DNA from: Enterococcus haemoperoxidus ATCC BAA-382
GTDB taxonomy: Bacteria; Bacillota; Bacilli; Lactobacillales; Enterococcaceae
Reading direction: 5' to 3'
Assembly (NCBI RefSeq): GCF_000407165.1
Contig: NZ_KE136479.1
Location: 124,001 to 188,000 of the forward strand
DNA: 64,000 bases
Below, one piece after another: positions 8,967-17,465 of this stretch (positions within the stretch are counted from its first letter, which is position 1; each line of letters opens with the position of its first letter). The notes under the pieces are model-generated. The model did no database searches. It worked only from the letters and a program-made list of their open reading frames with translations, and was not told the origin of the DNA. The position numbers and the translations under genes are program-made.

Positions 8967-9137
8967 ATGAGAAAATTATCGATTGAAAAAATGGAAACAA
9001 AAACAGATGCAAAAAAATTAGACAAATTTGTAGGTGCTTCTTTCGAAAGAAATGAAGAGACTGAAGAAATGTTTAATCGTCTTGAAGAAACTACTCCTAA
9101 CTCACTTGGTGGTTGGACTAAATTAATTTGTTTCTAA
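8967..9137 (+). CDS. Putative class II lanthipeptide precursor with a seven-residue core
   Basis: This 56-residue ORF starts at ATG 8967 behind GGGGGAG. Its charged, acidic leader ('FERNEETEEMFNRLEE') ends in 'TPNSLGG' (Gly48-Gly49), the cleavage signal of class II precursors. Only W-T-K-L-I-C-F follows. Thr51 and Cys55 could form one methyllanthionine ring; no other Cys exists in the peptide. Position directly after lanM, its own promoter and its own terminator support a real substrate gene. The very small core is unusual and might suit a signal peptide rather than a bacteriocin. Alternatively cleavage may occur elsewhere, leaving a longer core including Thr42, Thr43 and Ser46. Confidence 0.8.
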   Translation: MRKLSIEKMETKTDAKKLDKFVGASFERNEETEEMFNRLEETTPNSLGGWTKLICF

Positions 9138-9142
9138 AAAAA

Positions 9143-9170
9143 AAGACCTCTTTGCGGAGGTCTTTTTTTA
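9143..9170. terminator. Intrinsic terminator after the precursor gene
   Basis: An aagacctc / gaggtctt stem with a short loop is followed by TTTTTTTA; A-runs on the other side make it bidirectional. It ends the precursor transcript and also overlaps the stop codon of the convergent membrane-protein gene. Confidence 0.9.
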
Positions 9171-9506
9171 TTTTATTCTTCTCAGTATTAATATACCAAT
9201 TGCTTCAACGCCAGAAATAAGCAATACAAAGAAATTTAGTATCCAGTTAAAAGATAATTCATTCTTTGAAATAATCTCAAAAACTACTGCATTGTTATTC
9301 AAAATAGATATTAATACTACTGTAATAATAAAAGAGATGAAACTTGCTGTTGAAATAATTTTCTTTCCACGTTCATCTTTACCTTCTTTGCTAAAGTAAA
9401 AATAAATTGAATACACAATGAAAATAACTGATAGTACAGCGATTACTATACTAGACCAATGATTTCTAGGCAAGTTATCAAAAAAAGATTTAAGTGATTC
9501 AGTCAT
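9168..9506 (-). CDS. Small three-helix membrane protein, unknown function
   Basis: The 112-residue protein has three predicted membrane helices (about 17-38, 50-68 and 84-108), with a charged loop 'SKEGKDERGKK' between the first two. AAGGAAAGGA precedes the ATG. It lies 19 bp downstream of an XRE regulator gene in the same direction; regulator plus small membrane protein pairs are common in Firmicutes. Being convergent with the precursor gene, it might be an immunity or sensing protein, but only position suggests that. I do not recognise the family. Confidence 0.7.
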   Translation of the reverse strand: MTESLKSFFDNLPRNHWSSIVIAVLSVIFIVYSIYFYFSKEGKDERGKKIISTASFISFIITVVLISILNNNAVVFEIISKNELSFNWILNFFVLLISGVEAIGILILRRIK

Positions 9507-9525
9507 AATTTATCCTTTCCTTCCG

Positions 9526-9780
9526 TTAGTCGGTTTCTTCGTTTGTTTGCTCGTCTTCTGTTAGTTTCTTGAAAGTGAAGATTTGTTCAATCGGCACTTC
9601 GAAAACGTCTGCTATGTCGTGAGCCAGTAAAAGGGAAGGATTGTATCTATTTCTTTCTAACTGAATAATTGTTTGTCTAGATACTCCCACTTTGTCAGCA
9701 AGTTCCTGTTGGGTCATGCGTTTCATGGCTCTGTAGACGTGAATGGAACTCTCGAAAGATGAGTTCTTCTTTTTTGGCAA
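9526..9780 (-). CDS. XRE-family helix-turn-helix regulator
   Basis: This is a small Cro/C1-type DNA-binding protein of 84 residues; the HTH is '[17 protein letters not shown]' followed by '[20 protein letters not shown]', typical of the short YozG-like group that act as stand-alone repressors. The frame is open to a TTG at 9795, but GGAGGG overlaps that codon and is correctly spaced for the TTG at 9780, so I start there ('[12 protein letters not shown]'). It probably controls itself and the downstream membrane-protein gene, and perhaps the adjacent lanthipeptide locus. Confidence 0.85.
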   Translation of the reverse strand: MPKKKNSSFESSIHVYRAMKRMTQQELADKVGVSRQTIIQLERNRYNPSLLLAHDIADVFEVPIEQIFTFKKLTEDEQTNEETD

Positions 9781-9890
9781 TGCAAATCCCTCCAATAGTC
9801 TAATTTATGTAGTAAATAAAAAGCGCATAGTCAATATACCATATCTTACTTTCACTTACAAATATCATGCAGATAAAATATAAAGAAAAA

Positions 9891-9921
9891 AGCCAAGCTT
9901 CTCGACTAGCTTGGCTCTTGT
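9891..9921 (-). terminator. Hairpin, probable terminator of a minus-strand transcript
   Basis: Stem agccaagct (9891-9899) / agcttggct (9908-9916), flanked on the left by an A-run, which reads as a T-run on the minus strand. It would end the transcript started at the promoter near 10.3 kb. Confidence 0.65.
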
Positions 9922-10279
9922 TTCCGGAAGGAATCAGTGTATCGAATGATTTTTTGTTACTTTTCGTTATACATGCAAAGTAATTAGTTGAATTTCTTGT
10001 TCATAAACCAAATGTTGTCTTCATTACATTTTCTACATTTCTTTTTTTTATTTTTTTCAATCAAACTATCTTTATACGTGTTTTTTTGTTGTATTTGGAT
10101 TGATTGTCCAACTTTTTACACATATTCACTATTTGTAAAGATGCTTTTATGATTTTTATACTTTACATATATTTATTGATGAAAGGTGAATCGTGTTCTG
10201 CTAACAATTTTGTGTTTACTCATTCTTGCTTCGAGAAATTCTTCAATACAACTGATATTTCCTCCTTCCTTCTAAAATT
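9922..10279 (-). other. Short minus-strand transcription unit without an intact gene
   Basis: A good minus-strand promoter (10280-10308) and AAGGAAGGAGG (10261-10271) lead into sequence with no long ORF, ending at the hairpin at 9891-9916. Frames seen include 'KNFSKQE' then a stop then 'VNTKLLAEHDSPFINKYM', and near the 3' end 'KKKCRKCNEDNIWFMNKKFN', which has a C-x-x-C pair. They look like fragments of a small gene broken by a stop and frameshifts, or leader sequence of a regulatory RNA. I cannot assign a function. Confidence 0.35.
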
Positions 10280-10308
10280 ATAATACCATATAAAGTAAGC
10301 GTTTTCAA
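10280..10308 (-). promoter_or_regulatory. Minus-strand promoter in the 9.8-10.5 kb intergenic region
   Basis: TTGAAA (10303-10308) and TATTAT (10280-10285) with 17-bp spacing, followed within 10 bp by a very strong ribosome-binding sequence. The expected downstream start codon is missing. Confidence 0.6.
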
Positions 10309-10404
10309 GTCGAAAGACTTTTAATCAGTAAATAAATTTTATGGGGTAACTAGTTTACAGGGTTGAAAAAGTACTAAGAAAAAATGAAAAATTAGCCATA
10401 TTTA

Positions 10405-10434
10405 TTGAAGTTTGAAAAAAAAACATGGTATAGT
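10405..10434 (+). promoter_or_regulatory. Promoter of the P-type ATPase gene
   Basis: TTGAAG (10405-10410) and TATAGT (10429-10434) with an 18-bp, A-rich spacer, about 50 bp before the ATPase start. No riboswitch-like structure lies between. Confidence 0.6.
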
Positions 10435-10485
10435 GAATATAGATACTATATTAATAGAAGGAAAAAATAAGAATGGGGGGATAGG

Positions 10486-13122
10486 ATGGAAGCATACAAA
10501 AAACCTATCGAAACAATTATCAAAGAAGTGAACACAAATAAAGAGCAAGGATTAACAGAACAAGAGGTAAAGAAACGACTCGCTGAACATGGTGCTAATA
10601 CGTTCCAAGAAGCGAAAAAAGATTCTATAGTAAAAAAATTTCTTCATAGTCTATCTGATTTTACAACAATTATTTTATTAGTTGCAGCAGCTATTTCGTT
10701 CTACACAGCAATTGCTACAGATCACGGGGATTATTTTGAAGGAATCTTGATTATCGCAATTGTCGTAATCAACGCAGTACTGGCAATCGTTCAAGAAGGA
10801 AATGCTGAAAAATCGTTAGCTGCATTACAGGATATGAACAAACAAAGCAGTTCAGTGTTACGTGATGGCAAAGTCGAGACCATCGATGCAGAAAATGTTG
10901 TTGTTGGGGATATACTTGTGTTGGAATCAGGCTCAATGATTACAGCAGATGCACGTTTGATACAAGCATCACAACTTAGAGTTGAAGAATCTGCCCTTAC
11001 TGGAGAAAGTGAACCTGTTGAAAAAGATTCGGAATACATAGGAGAAGATGATTCGTCGATCGGTGATCAAATCAACATGGTATTTAAAGGTTGTACTGTA
11101 TCAAATGGTCGTGGTAGAGCAATTGTCACAGCGACTGGCATGCAAACTGAAATGGGAAAAATCGCTGGATTATTGAATGACGATGTGACACAACAAACAC
11201 CTTTACAAAAACGTTTGAATCAATTAGGTAAGCGTATTAGCTTAATTGCTTTAGGTGCGGCAGCCTTAGTATTTATTATTGGGGAACTACAAGGTGAGCC
11301 AATGTTGGAAATGTTTATGACAGCAGTATCACTGGCCGTTGCAGCAGTGCCTGAAACATTAATGGTGATCGTTACATTAACACTGGCTTATGGTGTTCAG
11401 AAAATGGCTAAAAAACACGCGATCATTCGTCGCTTGCCAGCTGTCGAGACTTTGGGAACTGCCAATGTTATTTGTTCCGACAAAACTGGAACGTTGACTC
11501 AAAATAAAATGCGTGTCAGACGTGTTTGGTCACGTGGAGATGAAGTAACGGATACAGAAGATGCGATGACAGATGAGGCTATGGAAGTTTTAAAAATGGC
11601 CTCTCTTTGTACAGATGTTATCGTGGATAAAGATGGGGATGACTTAGTTATTCAAGGAAACCCAACAGAAGCTGCAATTGTACGTGCCGTTGAAGAGAAT
11701 TACCATACTAAAGCTGAATTAGAAGAAAAATACCCGAGAATCGGTGAAATTCCATTCGATTCAGAGCGTAAAATGATGACCACTGTGCATAAAATGGGGA
11801 AAAAATATATCTCTGTAACAAAAGGTGCTTTCGATGTTTTGTTGACTCGCTTCCGTTTTGGCGATGTAGAACAAGCCGCGGTAGTAAATGACCGCTTTGG
11901 AAAACGTGCTTTGCGCGTGATTGCAGTTGGTTATGCGATCTATGATGAAGAACCTACGGAAATTACTTCAGAGGCATTAGAGAAGAATTTAAGGCTATTA
12001 GGATTGATTGGCATGATCGATCCACCAAGACCAGAAAGTAAAGGTGCTATTGCCCGAGCTAAAAAAGCTGGGATCAAGACAGTGATGATCACAGGGGATC
12101 ACGTAGTAACCGCTGGAGCAATTGCGAAAGAATTAGGTATATTAACAGACAAAAGTGAAGCTTTGACTGGCTCAGAGTTACAAAAAATGTCAGATGAAGA
12201 ATTAGATTCACGAGTGAAATCACTCTCTGTTTATGCTCGTGTAACACCGGAAGATAAGATTCGTATAGTCAAATCATGGCAAAGGACAGGTGCTGTTGTG
12301 GCCATGACTGGTGATGGAGTCAACGATGCACCCGCTTTAAAAGCTAGTGATGTTGGTTGTGCAATGGGAATTACTGGAACGGATGTCGCACAAGGAGCTG
12401 CTGATATGATTTTGACGGATGATAATTTTGCGACGATCGTTGATGCAGTCGCACAAGGTCGGGCAGTTTATCGAAATATCCGTAAAGCAGTAAACTTTTT
12501 ACTAAGCTGTAATATCTCAGAGATATTCATTGTGTTGATTGCTATGCTTTTAGGCTGGGGGGCACCATTTACGGCTGTCCAATTATTATTTGTGAACGTT
12601 GTGGCAGATGGTCTACCAGGGTTTGCGTTAGGGAAAGAACCTGCTGAAAAAGGAATCATGGATGAAGCACCGATTCCAAGAGATGAAGGAATCTTTGCGC
12701 GCGGTTTGTGGCAAAAAATTGGAATCAATGCGTTTGTTTTTACTGTAATTACTTTGTTTGGATTTTACTTAGGTGCAAATGTTGATTCAGTTTCATACTT
12801 TTTCGAAGCAAGTCATGAAATTGGTCAAACTGTCGCATTCTTGATTTTAGCTTATTCATCTATTTTGCATGTTTTTAATGTGAGAAGTACAGAATCAATT
12901 TTTAGAGTAAAATTATCGACAAATAAATCACTCTTTGAAATGGCCGTATTGGCTGTTATCATCACGACAGTCATTGCATTATTACCATTCACGCAAGAGC
13001 TGTTTGGATTAGTTCCGATTGGAATTAATCACTGGTTACTTGTAATGGGCTTATCGATCATCCCGATTTTTGTAAATGAAATGATCAAATTCCATTACTC
13101 ACCAGAAGAAGATACTGAATAA
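10486..13122 (+). CDS. P2A-type cation-transporting ATPase (Ca2+ or Mn2+ efflux)
   Basis: This 878-residue pump has the order of P2A ATPases: actuator domain with 'ESALTGES', phosphorylation site Asp332 in 'CSDKTGTLT', 'KGAFDVL' in the nucleotide domain, 'MITGDH', the hinge 'AMTGDGVNDAPALK', and ten predicted helices. In helix 4 the usual PEGLP reads P-E-T-L-M, keeping the ion-binding Pro-Glu. It ends with six C-terminal helices. GGGGGATAGG precedes the ATG. Transported ion is inferred: family members move Ca2+, and Lactobacillales relatives (YoaB-like) move Mn2+. A manganese riboswitch lies 260 bp downstream, which hints at Mn2+ but does not show it. Confidence 0.9.
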   Translation: MEAYKKPIETIIKEVNTNKEQGLTEQEVKKRLAEHGANTFQEAKKDSIVKKFLHSLSDFTTIILLVAAAISFYTAIATDHGDYFEGILIIAIVVINAVLAIVQEGNAEKSLAALQDMNKQSSSVLRDGKVETIDAENVVVGDILVLESGSMITADARLIQASQLRVEESALTGESEPVEKDSEYIGEDDSSIGDQINMVFKGCTVSNGRGRAIVTATGMQTEMGKIAGLLNDDVTQQTPLQKRLNQLGKRISLIALGAAALVFIIGELQGEPMLEMFMTAVSLAVAAVPETLMVIVTLTLAYGVQKMAKKHAIIRRLPAVETLGTANVICSDKTGTLTQNKMRVRRVWSRGDEVTDTEDAMTDEAMEVLKMASLCTDVIVDKDGDDLVIQGNPTEAAIVRAVEENYHTKAELEEKYPRIGEIPFDSERKMMTTVHKMGKKYISVTKGAFDVLLTRFRFGDVEQAAVVNDRFGKRALRVIAVGYAIYDEEPTEITSEALEKNLRLLGLIGMIDPPRPESKGAIARAKKAGIKTVMITGDHVVTAGAIAKELGILTDKSEALTGSELQKMSDEELDSRVKSLSVYARVTPEDKIRIVKSWQRTGAVVAMTGDGVNDAPALKASDVGCAMGITGTDVAQGAADMILTDDNFATIVDAVAQGRAVYRNIRKAVNFLLSCNISEIFIVLIAMLLGWGAPFTAVQLLFVNVVADGLPGFALGKEPAEKGIMDEAPIPRDEGIFARGLWQKIGINAFVFTVITLFGFYLGANVDSVSYFFEASHEIGQTVAFLILAYSSILHVFNVRSTESIFRVKLSTNKSLFEMAVLAVIITTVIALLPFTQELFGLVPIGINHWLLVMGLSIIPIFVNEMIKFHYSPEEDTE

Positions 13123-13137
13123 AAAAATAATAAATAC

Positions 13138-13202
13138 AACGCTTGAAGTGCTGATTTCTTACTGAATATCCGTACTTCAGGCGTTCTTTTTATAAAAATT
13201 TA
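13138..13202 (+). terminator. Terminator after the ATPase gene
   Basis: Arms aacgcttgaagt (about 13139-13149) and acttcaggcgtt (13184-13195), followed by CTTTTTAT. It separates the ATPase from the riboswitch-kup unit. Confidence 0.8.
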
Positions 13203-13255
13203 ATTATGTGAAAAGATACATTGAAAATACTATTGAAATTATTTACATAAAAGGC

Positions 13256-13284
13256 TTGCTAAAATGTGAAAGGAGTATTATAGT
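13256..13284 (+). promoter_or_regulatory. Promoter of the riboswitch-kup transcript
   Basis: TTGCTA (13256-13261) and TATAGT (13279-13284) with exact 17-bp spacing. The transcript would begin near 13291, giving a leader of almost 600 nt before kup. Confidence 0.65.
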
Positions 13285-13379
13285 TGTTATCAAAATCAGT
13301 TATTTTGATTTTTTAACTGATATTTTTTAATTAAATTATAAATAGTAACCGATATTTTTATTTGGGCTTCCAGATAAAG

Positions 13380-13472
13380 ATCTTAGGGGAGTAGCAACAT
13401 AGTTTATCTATGTTTTTAGATCAACAGCAAGTGTGCAAACACTGGTCTAAGGATGAAATTGCGAGACCTAAG
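13380..13472 (+). promoter_or_regulatory. yybP-ykoY manganese riboswitch
   Basis: The conserved 5' element 'cttaggggagtagc' (13382-13395) and 3' element 'attgcgagacctaag' (13458-13472) match the two metal-binding loop strands of this class. P1 is cttagg/cctaag; a hairpin aacatag/ctatgtt follows the 5' element, and a third arm (tagatc ... ggtcta) is capped by a GCAA tetraloop on gtgt/acac. In known members Mn2+ stabilises P1. Here the P1 3' strand is also the terminator 5' strand, so Mn2+ should switch transcription on. Finding it in front of kup is unusual; these switches normally precede Mn2+ exporters. Confidence 0.82.
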
Positions 13473-13510
13473 TGTAAGGGCCAAGTGTCGTTTCACTTAG
13501 GTCTCTTGTT
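13463..13510 (+). terminator. Riboswitch expression-platform terminator
   Basis: A perfect 12-bp stem gagacctaagtg (13463-13474) / cacttaggtctc (13494-13505), followed by TTGTT. The 5' arm contains the P1 3' strand of the riboswitch, making the two structures mutually exclusive. The T-tract is poor, so termination may be partial. Confidence 0.75.
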
Positions 13511-13869
13511 ATCTAGCTATGCGGGCTAACTCTTCGGAAAAAAGATAAAATCTGCCAGTGACAAAGATTTTCACAAACAGATTTCCTATTTTCAGTCAGA
13601 GCTGGATGAGTCCGCTTCGCTTTTAGTATTATCTAGCTTTAAGAGCTAGTCTCTCGGGAAAAAGATAAATAATGAAAGAGGCAAAAAGCGCCTCAGTCAT
13701 GATTTCCTATTTTCCAGTCGAGGCTGACCGAGCTCTTTTAGCTTTTAGTATTATCTAGCTTCAAGAGCTAGTCTTTCGGGAAAAAGATAAATAATGAAAG
13801 AGGCAAAAAGCGCCTCAGTCATGATTTCCTATTTTCTAGTCGAGGCTGACCGAGCTCTTTTAGCTTATA
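13508..13869. repeat. Three tandem copies of a ~121-bp palindromic repeat
   Basis: Copies begin at about 13508, 13628 and 13750 (first period 120 bp, second 122 bp). The second and third are nearly identical; the first is diverged in its inner part. Each is an imperfect palindrome with outer arms agcttnaagagct / gagctcttttagct and inner arms such as atgaaagaggc / gcctcagtcat, with the common motif ctcgggaaaaagataa. They fill the leader between the riboswitch terminator and kup and accidentally keep kup's frame open upstream. They resemble the single element at 5747-5890. Confidence 0.8.
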
Positions 13870-13886
13870 AATTGGAGGAGAATCTT

Positions 13887-15896
13887 GTGGTAGAGAAGTC
13901 AAAAATTTCGCATCATCAGAAATTGACCGCTGCTGGTCTTTTAGTAGCAATGGGTGTTGTTTATGGTGATATCGGAACAAGTCCGCTTTATGTAATGAAA
14001 GCGATCGTCGGAGATAATGGCGGTCTTCAGAATGTTTCAGAGAATTTCATTATTGGTGCGGTATCATTGATCTTTTGGACATTGACGATTTTAACAACAA
14101 TCAAATATGTTGTAATTGCATTGAATGCAGACAACCATGGTGAAGGTGGAATTTTTTCTTTATATACGCTTGTTCGTAAAAAAGGGAAGTATTTGATCAT
14201 TCCCGCTATGATTGGGGGAGCTGCTTTACTGGCGGATGGTGTATTGACGCCAGCAGTAACGGTGACAACAGCGATTGAAGGGTTACGGGGAATACCGGTT
14301 TTCTTTGATCGGTTTGGCAGTGATCAAAACATTATTGTGATGATTACCTTAGTCATTATTCTTATCTTATTTTCTGTTCAACGTTTTGGGACTGATGCAG
14401 TTGGTAAAGCGTTTGGACCGATCATGTTTGCTTGGTTTACATTTTTAGGTGTGATGGGGCTAATCAATTTTGGACAAGACTGGACAGTTCTTCGTGCATT
14501 GAATCCTTATTATGCGATTCATCTGTTACTTAGTCCTGAAAATAAATTAGGAATCTTTGTTTTAGGGAATGTCTTTTTAGCAACTACTGGTGCAGAAGCA
14601 CTATACTCTGATTTAGGTCACGTTGGTAAACATAATATTCGTGCTAGTTGGCCGTATATCAAAATTTGTTTGATCCTCAATTATTTAGGACAAGCAGCTT
14701 GGATTTTGAGTGCAAAAAATGACCCGTCTATTTTAGCAATTGAAAACCTAAACCCGTTTTTCCAAATGATGCCAAATAGTATTATGTTGATAGGTGTTGT
14801 TTTTGCAACAGTTGCAGCAGTTATTGCGTCTCAAGCATTGATTTCAGGATCATTCACACTAGTTTCAGAAGCAATTAAATTGAAATTATTACCAAGATTG
14901 AAGATTATTTACCCAGGTGCTAATATTGGGCAAATGTATATTCCAGCAGTCAATATGATGTTATGGATCGTGTGTTCATTAATCGTGATCACCTTTAGAA
15001 CATCTACGCATATGGAAGCAGCTTATGGTCTTTCAATCACTGTGACAATGTTGATGACAACTATTTTATTGATGTTTTATTTATTGCAAAAAGGTGCACC
15101 AAAATGGGTTGCGTATCTGGTTACCTTGTTCTTCGGTAGTATCGAATCGATTTTCTTTGTCTCAAGTATTGCGAAATTCTTCCATGGTGGTTATGTTGCC
15201 GTCGGGATTGCTTTGTTGATTCTAGCAGTGATGACAATTTGGGAATGGGGCAATATTATCAAAGAGAAAACATCCGATACCGTTCCGCTTAAACAATATG
15301 TAGAACAATTACGGATGCTAAAAGATGACACGACTGTGCCAAAATCTCAAACTAATGTTGTTTTCATGACGCCAGATACGATTGGAGATGAAATCGGCCG
15401 TCAAATCATTTATTCGATTTTAGATAAGCAACCAAAAAGAGCAAATGTTTACTGGTTTGTAAACGTTGAAGTAACGGATGAGCCTTTTACGAAAGAGTAT
15501 TCTGTAGATATGATGGGCACAGATTTTATTGTGCAAGTTCAACTTTATCTTGGTTTCCATGTAGCACAAGAGGTCAATGTTTATATTCGTCAAATCGTTT
15601 ATGATTTAATGAAAGAAGGTCGTTTACCTAAACAGCCGCAAAAGTATTCATTGACACCAGGCCGTGAAGTCGGTGATTTCCAATTTATTATTATTCGTGA
15701 AGAGCTATCTAAAGTAACCGAATTGAAGAAATGGGATCGTCAAATCATGCAACTGAAATTGGCTATCAAAAAAAGAACCACCACGCCAGAAAACTGGTTT
15801 GGTTTGGAATATAGTGAAGTGAAATATGAATCAGTTCCGTTGATTATTGGTGATACAAGAAAGACACGATTAAGGGAACGAAAAGTTTTATCTTAA
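13887..15896 (+). CDS. kup: Kup-type potassium uptake permease
   Basis: Kup proteins import K+ with protons and, in Firmicutes, include c-di-AMP-regulated KimA-like and Kup/KupA branches. This 669-residue protein has the N-terminal signature '[20 protein letters not shown]', twelve predicted helices to about residue 460, and a cytosolic C-terminal domain. I chose GTG 13887 ('[18 protein letters not shown]') because GGAGGAG lies 8 bp upstream; the frame is open to 13794, but that part is the third palindromic repeat. Transcription is likely controlled by the Mn2+ riboswitch upstream. A terminator follows. Confidence 0.93.
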   Translation: MVEKSKISHHQKLTAAGLLVAMGVVYGDIGTSPLYVMKAIVGDNGGLQNVSENFIIGAVSLIFWTLTILTTIKYVVIALNADNHGEGGIFSLYTLVRKKGKYLIIPAMIGGAALLADGVLTPAVTVTTAIEGLRGIPVFFDRFGSDQNIIVMITLVIILILFSVQRFGTDAVGKAFGPIMFAWFTFLGVMGLINFGQDWTVLRALNPYYAIHLLLSPENKLGIFVLGNVFLATTGAEALYSDLGHVGKHNIRASWPYIKICLILNYLGQAAWILSAKNDPSILAIENLNPFFQMMPNSIMLIGVVFATVAAVIASQALISGSFTLVSEAIKLKLLPRLKIIYPGANIGQMYIPAVNMMLWIVCSLIVITFRTSTHMEAAYGLSITVTMLMTTILLMFYLLQKGAPKWVAYLVTLFFGSIESIFFVSSIAKFFHGGYVAVGIALLILAVMTIWEWGNIIKEKTSDTVPLKQYVEQLRMLKDDTTVPKSQTNVVFMTPDTIGDEIGRQIIYSILDKQPKRANVYWFVNVEVTDEPFTKEYSVDMMGTDFIVQVQLYLGFHVAQEVNVYIRQIVYDLMKEGRLPKQPQKYSLTPGREVGDFQFIIIREELSKVTELKKWDRQIMQLKLAIKKRTTTPENWFGLEYSEVKYESVPLIIGDTRKTRLRERKVLS

Positions 15897-15901
15897 AAAT
15901 G

Positions 15902-15941
15902 AAAATCTCTAAGACGGTTTGGAAGTCTTAGGGATTTTTGT
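15902..15941 (+). terminator. Terminator after kup
   Basis: Stem aaatctctaagac / gtcttagggattt (15903-15937) followed by TTGTTTT. Confidence 0.85.
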
Positions 15942-16021
15942 TTTAACCCAATAGTTCCTATTCGCGCTAATTTGAAAGGACAAGTATAATAAAGAGATAG
16001 AAGAAAAATGAGGTGTAAAAT

Positions 16022-17320
16022 ATGCTTGCAATAAATTTTTTCATATTATTTTTAATGATTGCGATTACGGCATTTTTTGTAGCAAGTGAATTTGCTTTAG
16101 TGAAAATTCGTATGTCAAGATTAGAGCAATTAAAAAAGGATAACGTTAAAAACGCAGAACTGGCAATCCATGTGACCCATCATTTAGATGCCTATTTATC
16201 TGCTAGTCAACTAGGGATTACATTGACAGGTCTAATCATTGGGTGGGTTGGTGAAGGTTCGGTCGCAACATTACTACATCCACTAATCGGGAATCTCCCC
16301 ATCAGTGCCGCGCTTAGTAGGACGGTTTCAGTGATTTTAGGTTTTGCTATTGTGACATATGTAGATGTCGTGGTGGGCGAATTGCTGCCAAAAAGTTACA
16401 GTATTGCCCAAACTGAAAAAGTTGTTTTAGCTATCGTTAAACCTTTGCATTATTTTTATAAAGTAATGTATCCTTTCATCTGGTTACTAAATCATTCTGC
16501 TGCGAAACTAGGAAAATTATTAGGGATAAAATTAGTTTCAGAAGGCGAAGAAACGTTAACACAGGAAGAATTGCTGTATGTAGCAGTTGATTCTTATAAA
16601 AAAGGCGAACTAACAAAAGAAGAATACCATTATATGGAAAATGTATTTGAATTTGATGACACGTTAGCAAAAGAAATCCAAGTTGACCGAACATCTATGG
16701 AAGTTTTTGAAGCAGATGAAACAGTAGCTCAAGCAATCCAACATTCTTTAAAAAGAGGACATACACGTTATCCAGTAATCGAAGAATCTAAAGATAATGT
16801 CTTGGGATATGTAACACTGCCAGCTTTGATCAAGGAATCATTTGTTAATGACCAAAAAAAGGTCAGTGAGTTAGTGGAAGAGCCTATCGTTGCTTTAACA
16901 ACTATTCCTATCAAAAGTTTATTGACAATGATGCGAAAAGAAGGAAAACACATTGCAATTTTAAAGGATGAATACGGTGGAACGACAGGAATGGTCACAA
17001 TTGAGGATATTTTAGAAGAGCTGGTCGGAGATATCAGGGATGAAACGGATTTGGAAAACGCCTTGATTGCAAAAGAATCAGATAATTCTTATATCGTTTC
17101 TGGAAAAATCACGCTTGATGATTTTGAACGTTACTTTAAAGTTAAAATTTCATTGTTTGAAAACTCAGAGATGTCTACATTAGCAGGCTTTATCGTGGAA
17201 CAAAAAAATAATCAAATCGCTGTAGGAGATCAAATCAAAATAGATCGTTTTACTTTTGAAGTGATGGATTATGAGCATGCCCATATTGATTATTTTAAAG
17301 TAACAAAATCGGCAGAATAA
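16022..17320 (+). CDS. CNNM/CorC-family (HlyC-like) membrane transporter with CBS domains
   Basis: The 432-residue protein starts with a DUF21 membrane domain of four helices (about 1-150, containing 'FFVASEFALVKIR' and 'VVGELLPKS'), then a CBS pair (about 205-335, with 'KHIAILKDEYGGTTGMVTIED'), then a C-terminal CorC/HlyC domain (about 345-430). Bacterial CNNM relatives export Mg2+ or affect Mg2+, Co2+ or Mn2+ homeostasis; 'hemolysin' is a historical name. GAGGTG precedes the ATG, and a TATAAT box lies near 15986. It follows kup and the ATPase, making three cation transport genes in a row. Confidence 0.9.
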   Translation: MLAINFFILFLMIAITAFFVASEFALVKIRMSRLEQLKKDNVKNAELAIHVTHHLDAYLSASQLGITLTGLIIGWVGEGSVATLLHPLIGNLPISAALSRTVSVILGFAIVTYVDVVVGELLPKSYSIAQTEKVVLAIVKPLHYFYKVMYPFIWLLNHSAAKLGKLLGIKLVSEGEETLTQEELLYVAVDSYKKGELTKEEYHYMENVFEFDDTLAKEIQVDRTSMEVFEADETVAQAIQHSLKRGHTRYPVIEESKDNVLGYVTLPALIKESFVNDQKKVSELVEEPIVALTTIPIKSLLTMMRKEGKHIAILKDEYGGTTGMVTIEDILEELVGDIRDETDLENALIAKESDNSYIVSGKITLDDFERYFKVKISLFENSEMSTLAGFIVEQKNNQIAVGDQIKIDRFTFEVMDYEHAHIDYFKVTKSAE

Positions 17321-17465
17321 AAACAGTAAAACGTACTAAGATAGAACTAACGGAAAATCCAGATACCGTTTATGATGACTGAACTCTGGAAAATGACGAT
17401 TCAATAACTGCTTTCTGATGAAGAAACTAGCGAAACTTATCTTCAACTAAAAATTGGCTTAAAAT
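17321..17465. other. Short non-coding stretch left of the ISL3 copy
   Basis: I see no gene or clear structure in these 145 bp. Its right end, cttaaaat (17458-17465), differs at two of eight positions from gttataat (18972-18979) on the other side of the insertion sequence, so these may be a diverged 8-bp target duplication. Confidence 0.4.

Noticed and set aside
13380..13505. c-di-AMP (ydaO/yuaA) riboswitch, as expected before a potassium transporter
   Set aside because: The ydaO core motifs are absent, while the ggggagtagc and gcgagacct strands fit yybP-ykoY.
13794..13886. In-frame upstream extension of kup (31 extra residues)
   Set aside because: The extension is a copy of the palindromic repeat; GGAGGAG and family length favour GTG 13887.
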